Shown piece by piece: positions 23,501 to 32,449 of a stretch of 64,000 nucleotides of DNA (position 1 is the first letter of the stretch; the number at the start of each line of letters is the position of its first letter). The notes beneath the pieces were generated by a model that saw only the letters and a list, made by a program, of their open reading frames with translations, searched no databases and had not been told where the DNA came from. The position numbers were made by a program, and so were the translations under genes. The stretch spans positions 137,958,738 through 138,022,737 of the forward strand of contig OY821520.1 of assembly GCA_963682025.1 (NCBI GenBank), given 5' to 3'. The DNA is from Cordilura impudica (Eukaryota > Arthropoda > Insecta > Diptera > Scathophagidae).

Positions 23501-23929
23501 ATTCTGTATACCTGCTACACAACAACACAATTGGAAAGATTGCAAAAACTTCAAAATAAGGCTATGCGTTCTATTTTAAAATGTAACAGATATACTCCCA
23601 TCCAAAATATGCTAGATACATTGAAATGGTTAAACATACAACAAAGATTAGAATTTAATAAGTTGAATTTTGTCCAAAAGATGAAGATGGGTAATGCTCC
23701 AGAATACTTGATCGACCAACTGATGTACGTGGGAGAAGCTCAACCGTATAACTTAAGAAACGCAGAAAACTTTAGATTACAAAGGGTAACAACAACAGCA
23801 ATGCAAAGATCTCTCTTCTTCAAGGGATTAAAAATATATAATACGTTACCTAACTATGTCAAATTAGAAAGAAATGCTAATGTTTTTAAAAGAAATGTCA
23901 CACAATTTTTAAGATATAATAACACAAAT
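20587..23929 (+). mobile_element. LINE A, 5'-truncated, main part
   Basis: The plus-strand ORF pieces begin inside an apurinic-type endonuclease: SNLKRTGGLTIYF, then (20722-21108) IMAVYRSPSSSETEF, GVFNIDWN and SDHEAIDI. A mini-me repeat interrupts at 21254-22030, after which the frame resumes (NDVNKWFNEDLK). Reverse transcriptase follows at 22388-23930. It reads GIFPENWKYSMVTPVEKIA, YQSGFRKKYSCETTV, FLDLKRAFETIDRELLIKK, GVPQGSILGALLF, YADDALIYAQ (about 23110), then the C-terminal domain 23228-23930. Stops and shifts make it inactive. The ORF's last codons and 3' end lie at 26609-26698, beyond LINE B. Confidence 0.8.
21254..22030 (+). mobile_element. Mini-me/DINE-like repeat, copy 1
   Basis: It starts at GTAAGAAAATTATAG, followed by a 22-bp perfect palindrome centred on GGTCTAGACC (21265-21286). 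The middle holds a (GGAC)n run (about 21875-21893). It ends CATAGTGGTATAGGGTATAA. A matching ACCCTATACCA lies near the 5' end in inverse form. The GTCC/GGAC microsatellite core is the mark of mini-me elements, Helitron-related non-autonomous repeats of flies. It interrupts the LINE A reading frame, so it is younger than that LINE. The open frames inside are not genes. Confidence 0.75.
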
Positions 23930-23944
23930 TTATTTATTTTTTTT

Positions 23945-23979
<35 letters not shown>

Positions 23980-26603
23980 TTATTTAAAAGTATTTACAAT
24001 ACTTTTAAATTTATCTGATAATGGTATGTATATTTTACCAATTATATATAGAACTCTAGCTATAGAACTCTATTTCTAACAAATTGTGTTATATTTCTTC
24101 TACATATATTAATATTTCTCTCATTTTTTACACTATTCGGTAGCATATTGTATAACTTTAGTCCCTTGAAGAAAAGTGATCGTTGCATAGCTGTTGTTGT
24201 AGTACTGGGAAGTCTGAAGTCATCTGCATTTCTCAAGTTGTATGGTTGTATTTCTCTCACATAATTAAGCTGATCTATTAGGTATTCTGGTGCATTTCCA
24301 ATTTTCATTTTCTGAACAAAGTTGATTGTGTTTACTTCCAACCTTTGTTGAATATTAAGCCATTTTAACGTGTCGAGCATTGTTTGTATTGGAGTGTATC
24401 GATTATATTTCAATATTGAACGCATAGATTTATTCTGCAATTTTTGTAGTCTATCTATTTGATTTGTTGTACAGCATGTATATAAAATTGTTGAGCCAAA
24501 TTCAAAATGTGGTTCTATCATTACGTTATATATGTTTATTGCAGTTATTAACGATATTATATTTCTAACCCGTTTAAAAAATCCGATTTTTTTTTCCCCG
24601 ATTTTCTTACATATATAATCAACGTGTTGTCTGAATTTTAAGTCCTTATCGATTATAAAACCGAGGTATTTTATTTCATTTACCTTTTCTATTGGTTCAT
24701 TATTTATTTTAAAGACTGAGTCGCTGTTCATATTTATTTGTAGCATTTTTGTTTTATTTTCATGCATTAGTTTATTAGTGCATTGTTCTTCCGGTCTGCT
24801 TCCGCATAAATTAATGTGTCATCTGCATACAAGATAATTTCGCAATTGCTTAAGATGTTTGGTAAGTCGTTAATGTATATTATAAATAGTAGTGCTCCTA
24901 GAATGGATCCTTGGGGTACACCATACTCGTTGTAAATCTCATCTGATTTCACGCCATTAATCTTTGTTATTTGCTTTCTATTTGTCAAATATGATTTAAG
25001 CTACATTAATTCGTTTTCCCTGATACCGTACATGTAAAGTTTTTGAATTAATATTTCTCTGTCAATGGTCGCAAACGTTTTTTTTTTAAATCCAGGAATA
25101 TAGCCATAATTTTATTTTTCTTGTCTATATACTTCCACCTATTTATAACATAATTGACTGTGGTCTCGCACGAGTATTTTTTTCTAAATCCTGACTGATA
25201 GTTTGAAAAAAGTTTATTTACTTCCATGTATTTTTCGAGTTGTTGCTTTACAATCTTCTCAATAATTTTTTCACATGTTTTCAGCGTGTTTATACGATGA
25301 AATTCATCGCATCTATTTGTTTTCGCAATTTTTTCTACTGGTGTTACCATTGAATATTTCCAACTATCAGAAAAAATCCCGCTTTCAAGCGATTTGTTAA
25401 TAATCTTAAGCATATATTTACCTACAATATTCCAATTATCCATAATTATTTTCTTTGAGACTTTATTAAAATCCGGTTTGTTCTTCAGGTTCTTAAATAT
25501 TTTTTTAAGTTCTTGTATTGTTATTCCGCGGAATTTAAATCTATTATTTATCACAGGGATTTCATTTTTGTATTGCACATTTTCTATTGTATCATTTATT
25601 GACTTAATGCTATCGACAAAATAATAGTTAAATTGTGTAGCTATCTGATAGTTATCCTTATATTCTATTTCATTAAACATCACAGTATTTATCACATTTT
25701 TATTTTTCTTCAGAATTAAATCTTTAATTTCATTCCACATTTCTTTCTGGTCCTTGGCATTATTTATTCTATTATTAACAAATTTGTTTTTCTCGATTTC
25801 AATTTTATTTTTATATATATTTCTACTAATTTTATAATTATTCCAGGCTATATCATTGTTCTCTACTATAGCTCTTTGATATTTAAAACCAAGTCGTCGA
25901 AATGACCCACTGTAGTATTTATGTCATCATTTTCATTATATCTAAGTATTGCACTGATCTCTCTGTTGTATGCTTGTTTATTATATTTAAAAAACTCAAT
26001 TTCCTTTTTATTTATTGGCTCCTTATTCTCGGATGGAATTTCAAAATTTATGTCAATTGCTTCATGATCTCCTATTTTATTCGCACTATTGTTTTTTGCT
26101 GATATGTTTTCATTATTAGTTATTATATAGTCTATTATAGTTTTTGTGTTTGGTGTTACTCTTGTATATTCATTTACAAGTTGTTTAAGTCCATTATCGT
26201 GAAATATGTTTTCTAATCTGTTTTTGTAAGTTCTTTCCTTACTCCAATCGATGTTGAAATCTCCAGCTATAATTATGTCGTATTGTGTTTCACATAAATC
26301 TTCGATTACTTGCTCAAATACTTCGCAAAATTCTGCTTCCCTACTACTTGGTGATCTGTATTTATACAGCCATTATCATAATTTGTGTTCTCCTCAATTT
26401 CGCCAAGTATACACTCATCCAGTACTTGTTGTCATAAACCTTCTCGCATATTTTCGAAATATTCCAAAATTTTGTAAAATATATAGTTACTCCGCCGGTC
26501 CTTTTTGAGTTTGAATATGTAATATAGTGATCATATTTCGGTAGCCTAATTTCATTCTCATCTATTTCCTCCGTTGCGTGTGTCTCCGTCAATATTATAA
26601 AAT
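23930..26603 (-). mobile_element. LINE B, 5'-truncated, same family as LINE A
   Basis: On the minus strand it starts in the endonuclease (26592 downward: LTETHATEEIDENEIRLPKY, GGVTIYF, IIIAGDFNIDW, IGDHEAIDI). It continues with reverse transcriptase (25740-25048: YSMVTPVEKIAKTN, SGFRKKYSCETTVNYV, then 24988-24767 GVPQGSILGALLFIIYIND and YADDTLIYAEA). It ends with the C-terminal domain (24767-24060: YLGFIIDKDLKFRQHVDYIC, HFEFGSTILYTCC, LDTLKWLNIQQRL). The 3' UTR ends in an (AAAT)n tail (about 23983-23930). The 5-bp direct repeat CAAAT (23925-23929 and 26604-26608) fits a target duplication. Frameshifts make it inactive. Confidence 0.8.
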
Positions 26604-26608
26604 CAAAT

Positions 26609-26698
26609 CAAGAAGTTGTATAAAAATTGTTAAATATTAATTATTAGTTTTAAATTAAAGTATAATAAATACTACTACTACTACCATAAAAAAAAAAA
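26609..26698 (+). mobile_element. LINE A, 3' end with poly(A)
   Basis: Joined to 23929, the LINE A frame ends NTNQEVV and a stop. A short 3' UTR follows with TACTACTACTACTACC and a poly(A) run (26688-26698). The bases after it, GTTACTTAATAG, match the imperfect TAAGTAC at 20581-20587, suggesting a decayed target duplication of the LINE A insertion into the Jockey element. Confidence 0.7.
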
Positions 26699-27072
26699 GT
26701 TACTTAATAGACAAATGTGTCTATAGCTATTTGGGTTATTTTTTGGCTTACTAGGTTTGTCGATAGCTATTACCTTAACATTTTTCAAATGGTTTGGGAA
26801 ATAGTTGAGTTTGATGCAGCTGTTAAATATTATAACCAGTAATGTTACAGCTTTGAGTGGTAGTTTCTTTAAGAGCAGGTTGGGAAAATTGTCAAAACCA
26901 GGGGATTTTGAGGGTTGTATTGATGAGACAATATTCATTACTTCTTCAAGAGATGTATAAATTGCAGATTCAGAACTGGAATTTTCCTTCTTAAAATTAT
27001 TTACTGTTGTATTTATTAGTGTATCTGCCGAGTGGTTGTAGTTCGAAGTGAGGTTATTTGCTTGGACAGATT
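26699..27072 (-). mobile_element. Jockey-type LINE, 5' remnant
   Basis: On the minus strand it reads SLEEVMNIVSSIQPSKSPGF (frame to 26938), LPLKAVTLLVIIFNSCIKLN, FPNHLKNVKVIAIDKPSK and NPNSYRHICLLSN, the start of a reverse transcriptase domain. The next expected residues (LGKIFEKIL) are at 20586 downward. The two pieces are therefore one Jockey copy split by LINE A. Its own 5' end is truncated near 27072. Confidence 0.75.
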
Positions 27073-27213
27073 AGATTATTACGTTTTATAAATGCAGACA
27101 AAATCAAATTCTACATTCTGTCACGTCATTTTTCTTTACTATTATGTTAGGACAAAACTTTCAACATCTTCCAGCTTTCTCAGTAAAAAGTACTATAAAA
27201 GTGTTATATATTT

Positions 27214-28015
27214 AACAAGTAAGAAAATTATAGTCGGTCTAGACCGACTATACGATACCCTATACCATGCGTTTAGAGACCCTAGCTCTTAGGCCCAACT
27301 AACTGTACATAGAAAATAAGCATAAACCAAATTTGAGTAGGATTTTTATTCATTTTTTCGGCTGCAGATATGAAAAAGTTCATATCGGATGCTATATCTA
27401 TATGGGGACTAGGCCCAAAATTGGACCGATCCTGACCATGTTTGGTAAAGTCTCTTGTATTTTGCAAAAATATATATAAACAAAATTTGAGAAGAATCAG
27501 TGCATTATTTTTGTTTTTTGATAGATTTAAGTGAAAATCGGGAAGCAGCTCTATATGGGGCCTATGACTAAGAGTTGTCCAATAGGGATCATTTTTGGAC
27601 TACTGATTAATGGATGTAATATATACATACAAACCCAATTTGACTAAGATTTGTGTGATAATTTGGATCTTATGGCAATTTATATCGATTTCATAGGGGT
27701 CGTTTGTATGGGGGCTAGGTCTAAATATGGACCGATTCTCACCAATTTCAATAGCGTTCATCCCATAGCCGATAAAAGATTAAATACCAAATTTCAAAAT
27801 ATATTCATATTTGCGACCTGCAGTTTGATTACAAGCTTTACATGGACACACAGACGGACGGACGGACGGACGGACGGACATCGTTAAATCGAATCAGATA
27901 GTGATTCTGATTCGATCGGTATAATTAAAGATGGGTGTAGGTCAAATATTTTTGGTTGTTACAAACAGCAGCACAAAGTCATTATACCCAAACCACATAG
28001 TGGTATAGGGTATAA
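27214..28015 (+). mobile_element. Mini-me/DINE-like repeat, copy 2
   Basis: It has the same layout as 21254-22030: AACAAGTAAG start, palindrome around GGTCTAGACC (27231-27252), (GGAC)n run near 27855-27880, and end TGGTATAGGGTATAA. The short open frames inside are chance. Confidence 0.8.
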
Positions 28016-28300
28016 AAATCAAAACAAGGAAAAAAATTCTTTGATTTTCTTCAGTTTAAAGTTGTACGACTGGATAGCCATGAAAATGGCCACTCGAAGA
28101 AAAATAAAGAATCGAGAATGTCAATAAACTACAAATGTTACAAAAACTAGGTACAGTAAAATTCCTCAAATTCTGATGTATTTACACTAAGATTTTTTTT
28201 TTATCTATAATAAAATTTTTTTGGATTCTGAGGCTATTTCTTCAGGAAAGAATAAGTACAATTCAAAAAATAGATAATTTGTATTTTTTTTAATATTATT
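28016..28300. other. Probable start of Arl5-like intron 1
   Basis: AT-rich, with no other feature seen. It follows directly the splice donor at 28303-28302 on the minus strand. Confidence 0.4.
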
Positions 28301-28303
28301 TAC

Positions 28304-28349
28304 CTTCGTTTCCGAACATGCTCCATATTTTTGATATTAACAAGCCCAT
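28304..28349 (-). CDS. Arl5: Arl5-like small GTPase, first coding exon only
   Basis: The ATG at 28349 (minus strand) has a good fly start context (CAACATGG), and an in-frame TAA lies upstream with no other ATG between. It encodes MGLLISKIWSMFGNE and then the first base of a split codon, followed by GTAAATAA, a consensus splice donor. This matches the N-terminus of ARL5 proteins (MGL.....WS.F.NEEHK). Gly2 is the usual N-myristoylation site, and a codon split as G|AA for the second Glu is what NEEHK would need. Arl5 is an Arf-family GTPase of the Golgi. The GTP-binding exons were not found to the left within the window, so intron 1 may be longer than 28 kb, or this is an isolated copy. Confidence 0.55.
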
Positions 28350-28480
28350 GTTGCAGGAATGTTGAAATAAGTGAAGCAGCCAATCCACAAGTTGTTTCCT
28401 TTAAAAAAAATTGCACCCAACTAATTTGGAATAATAGTTTTTGGCGCCGGTAGAAATTGTGTTTTAATTTTAATTTATAT
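28350..28480 (-). promoter_or_regulatory. Probable 5' UTR and promoter of the Arl5-like gene
   Basis: This is the region just upstream of the exon, including TTTGGCGCCGG (in plus orientation near 28440). I infer it as leader from its position. No TATA box or initiator could be fixed. Confidence 0.3.
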
Positions 28481-29750
28481 GTTGTTTATGTCAGTTGTTG
28501 TGTTACTTCCGTTAACAGCAACAAATAACATACATAAAAAGTTGATGACGATTTTACAGAAATCGTAGGAAAAAAACACCAGAAATTACGTAAATTAAGT
28601 TTTGAAAATATAATAAAAACAAACAACAAAAAGTTATGAAAGCGAATGGAATTTGTGTACTGAAAATAGGAGGGGGTTTCAAACTTTAAATAAAAAACTT
28701 TCACTTGTTTCGAGTAATTTAATTTTGTAATTTTATAAAATATTTAGCGTTTTATTTTCCTTTTGGCACAAATTTTCGTGTAATTACATTAATTATTAAA
28801 CATCTAAAAATATATGTTGGACAGTTGACTTTTAAAAATGGTAGTAATTTGTATTGGAATGATTTTTGTAATATTTTTAATTAATACATCATTATTTTCA
28901 TATTGCCTTGTTAATTTATATCTTTGCTCTTTGCTTTCTTTTTACAATACACACAATCACTTTAACACATACAACTATTGAAAATAACCTTTGTGATTTT
29001 GTCACCTTGTCTATTGTTTTTGCAATCGAATTCCGGATTTTTTTTATATCTTTATTTTTATTTTTTTTTTTTTATTATATAAATAAATAATTAAAAAACA
29101 TTTGCCACTTTTTATGATTTTTTTTTTTGGGCATGCAAAGCCAACAAATACTTGTAAATCGCACAAAAAACTATGCGATAAATTTTAGCTGGAAATAGTG
29201 CACACACGTAAAATTATTCAAGAAATAAAAGCAAAAAATATTGACAAATATTTGACACAAAGAAATTAAAGCAAAATACGAAAAGAGCGAATAAAAAAAG
29301 AGAATAGAGAAAATGCTATTGTGAATGGATTTTAAAGTATAAATATTATATATATTGTTTTATGCTGTGTTGCATTTTTATGTACTGAATTTCTTTTCTG
29401 CCTAATTTATAACTTTATTTGCTATTTTATTTAGAAAATATAATGTTAGGAACATATTCTTTCAAAAAAATTTAATAAATAAAGTGTTCCTTAGTGACAT
29501 GTTTAAAATCTTATGGGAACACACCAAATATTTGTTCAATGTAATATTGTTTATTTGGTAAATCTGCCAATTTAATATAACATATTATTACATTCTGATC
29601 GACACATATATTATATGATTTAAAATTTTTTAAATTATTATCAAAAGTAAACCAGAAATAGAACTTTATATAATTTCAATATGTATGGATGTTCACTTTC
29701 TTAAATTTCCGAGTAAACATTTTTTATACATTAAATAATACTAGCAGATT
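28481..29750. other. AT-rich non-coding DNA
   Basis: No supported gene. Frames at 28486-28704 (-) and 28908-29090 (+) are F/I/L-rich without motifs. T-runs occur at 29035-29075 and 29120. Confidence 0.4.
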
Positions 29751-30117
29751 CCAGCCCTCGAAATTCGAGCACAAATTCTAGGAAATTTTATTTTTTCGTT
29801 AAGTAAAGACCCTAAAATTAAGCTAATCAATTGCAGCCAATTCACAAATCAACACAAAAAATAAACTCATTTTTATTACGAACACATTAACAAATTTAAT
29901 AAACACACACAAAGCATTGTATAATTTTATGTCTGTGTTAGTAGCAAATTTAAATGCTGTTTACTCAAAATAAAGGAAAAATTTTAAAAATCTGTAAATC
30001 TGCAAAACGGCTAAAAAGAAATACCTTTCAAATAATATACGATTGGCCAAAATCGGGATAAAACGGTAGAACAAAACATCAGTCACAAGAAATCGCCTAG
30101 CCTATTAATATTACAGA
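29751..30117 (-). mobile_element. Small Helitron, copy 1
   Basis: On the minus strand it begins TCTGTAATATTAATAGGC after A and ends with a small hairpin (CTCGAATTTCGAGGG) and CTGGAATCTGCTAG before T. This is the Helitron pattern. It is alignable over its whole length to 48081-48434 and 57875-58253. No coding frame. Confidence 0.7.
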
Positions 30118-30840
30118 TATGTTTCTAAAAGTAAAATGTTACACCTTATTCTAGATAAGTGTGGCACCAAAGACGTGTCAATTAATGTGATCTGTTTAAA
30201 CGGTTTGACAAGGACTGTGTAATGAATGTAAGTAACCACACAGAAATCTGTTACCTGCATTTTTTGAAAACATGGACTAAATATAATATATTAAAAAAAT
30301 ATATATTTTACTTTCAAAAAACTCTATTATGAATTGAAAAACCCAAGAAAAGTTCCGAGTACATGAAAGTATGTACCCCATGCCATTATTCTCTCCCCTT
30401 CTTCCTATCAACTCACTTTCAGAAAGAAAAATGTCATAGCATGAACCAGACTTACTGAAGATTTAAAATTAAAACATGTGAAAATTGTATTTATTTTGAA
30501 AAAAAACATTTAAAATATTACGATGGTTTGATATAAAAAAGGCGTAACTCGATTTGCAGAAGGAAAAAACTTAATAAATAAAATCCGTAAAATTTTAGAT
30601 ACAAAAAAAGTTTTAATGCAATTTTTAATAAAAAGAGACAACACATTTTATATCTCATTTAAAGAAAATTTTGAACAGAATTCAGTAACGTCTTTTTTTT
30701 TATTAAGCCATCGATTGATATGATTTCATTTAGGAGTATCTCCTGCTACTTTCAAATACAACTTTGTGACCCAAATAAGAACATTATTTTATTATAGTGT
30801 GGCAATACTATTTTAATGCTCGAAGCTAAGTGTCAGTTTG
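30118..30840. other. AT-rich non-coding DNA
   Basis: No gene or repeat identified. Confidence 0.4.
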
Positions 30841-30849
30841 ACAGTTGTA

Positions 30850-30963
30850 GTGTTAATAAAACAAACAATTGCATAGACAGGAAATAAATGTATACAAATT
30901 TAATCCATAAGAAAGTTGATAAATGAATATTAATAACAACAAAATTAAGCAAATAATGTAAAG
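30850..30963 (+). promoter_or_regulatory. Possible 5' UTR exon of the small gene
   Basis: The sequence before 31019 ends an intron-like segment: AAAG|GTAACTTATT (donor near 30964) and TTAAATTTGTAG (acceptor ending 31018). CAGTTTGACAGTTGT at about 30833-30848 could be a start-site region. This is inferred only from splice-like signals. Confidence 0.25.
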
Positions 30964-31018
30964 GTAACTTATTTGTTGTTTGTCAAGAAATTAAATCTTA
31001 AAATGTTTAAATTTGTAG

Positions 31019-31219
31019 ATGCGAAAACGAGAATTACAAACTATACCTTTAAAATTAGCCGAACTTAAGGACTATGATGTGAATAAGGCTGAGCGGGCGC
31101 TAAATAAAAGCAAAACTACATCGACTGAAGAAAATACCTCGAAAGAACCAGTGCCTATAGCAAATGTTGGAACAAAAACTAAAAAAGAAATACAAGATAG
31201 ATTAAATACAACAATGTAA
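31019..31219 (+). CDS. Possible small protein, 66 residues, unknown
   Basis: An uninterrupted ATG-to-TAA frame sits immediately after a good splice acceptor (TTTGTAG|ATG). The product is charged (MRKRELQTIPLKLAELKDYD at the start, then many K, E and T), with no membrane segment. I do not recognise it. Unlike most frames here its composition is balanced rather than F/K/N-rich, and it is not part of any repeat seen in the window. It could be a real small gene, the first coding exon of a longer one, or chance. Confidence 0.3.
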   Translation: MRKRELQTIPLKLAELKDYDVNKAERALNKSKTTSTEENTSKEPVPIANVGTKTKKEIQDRLNTTM

Positions 31220-32275
31220 ACAGAAAATATGTGATTTTAAATTATTGTTTTAGTAAAATTTAAAGTCCAGCGAGAGTAATTCAAGGTATATTGCTTGAAT
31301 TCGGAGAGATTTCTAAAATTAAGCCGTGCCTGTTGAGTTACACTTAGTTTGATTAATTTTAAATTTTTAAACAGTCGAAAAGTCTTAATTGTTATAAGTA
31401 TTACAAAAATCCAAGTTTCAACTAAGTTGGACTGACTCGTCCTAAGGACGAGTATGACTCAAAGGAGATTTGATTTGTGAATATTTTTTTTAACCTATTT
31501 AGAGAAACAAAAGAAAGAATTTTCTAAATTCTGCCGCAGAAAAACAGATTTTAAATTAAATTTTTATTTTTGTTTAAACCTTTCCGTGTCAAAAATAATT
31601 TATAACGGGATAAAATTTTCAAATTGGCTATAGATGCTTAGGGAGATTCAACACTTAAAGGCAGTGGTTGTTTCAACATGAAATAAGATATTTCATGTAG
31701 TTTACCTTTTTTATGTAAAGCTCGGATATTGCGGAATATGCGGGAATGAAGAATACTCCTTTATTTCGAAAAATATTAAAATTATAGTTGTGAAAATAGT
31801 CGTGGTCGTTATCAGTTTATTTGGAGGCAGTTTTACTTATATTTTAAAAATATATACAAAAATTATTATTAAAATGTTTCGAAACGTTTCTAGGTATTTT
31901 TTTTTTTTGCTTACAATGCAAAAACACAGCTTGGCAACTATAATTGCCAGAAAAAATATTCGAACATTTAAAATTAGGGGAGTCCACGTATTGTGCAAAG
32001 ATGTACGTACCACCACAATGCTTGATGGTGAAGTTGATGGTGAGTTTTACATCGATTTTATATTAGTAAAGACAAACTTCGTATCATAGGCAAAAACACT
32101 CCTCAGTGCAGTACTATAAACCCTCCAATTCTAACACCTGGTCACCGATCCAAATTAAAAGCGCTAAAAGCGAACTATTTTACCATCAGTAAAACTGAAA
32201 CCCAGACTAGTTCTCAAAACAAAGATTCTTTCGGCAAAGACAAACACCATTGGCTCGTATGTAGAAAGCTATTAA
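31220..32275. other. Non-coding DNA with a perfect hairpin
   Basis: ACTCGTCC-TAA-GGACGAGT (about 31437-31455) is a perfect short stem with a 3-base loop. Frame 31790-32089 has no recognisable motif. No gene is supported. Confidence 0.4.
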
Positions 32276-32279
32276 TTAA

Positions 32280-32440
32280 AGATGTTAAAAGAAAAAAAAA
32301 TTGATGGACTTTGCAAATGAGTTTTTAAACAAGATTCCAGAATTGTGGGAACGTGTTTTAATTTCAGATGAAAGTGAGTTTTACATTTTCGGTACTAAAG
32401 GAAAAAGGTTAGGTTGGCAAAAAAAATTAAAAAAAAAAAG
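32280..32440 (+). mobile_element. Tc1 transposase fragment
   Basis: Frame 32301-32440 reads FANEFLNKIPELWERVLISD and ESEFYIFGTKGKRLGW. This is the Tc1-family segment around the first catalytic Asp (typically RVLFSDESKF.IFG.DG...W). It ends at a run of A. The P element follows at once, so the P insertion may have broken it. Confidence 0.65.
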
Positions 32441-32449
32441 TTCTGCTAC

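Noticed and set aside
23929..23983. (ATTT)n run taken as the 3' tail of LINE A
   Set aside because: It is T-rich on the plus strand. It is the A-rich tail of LINE B on the minus strand, and LINE A resumes at 26609.
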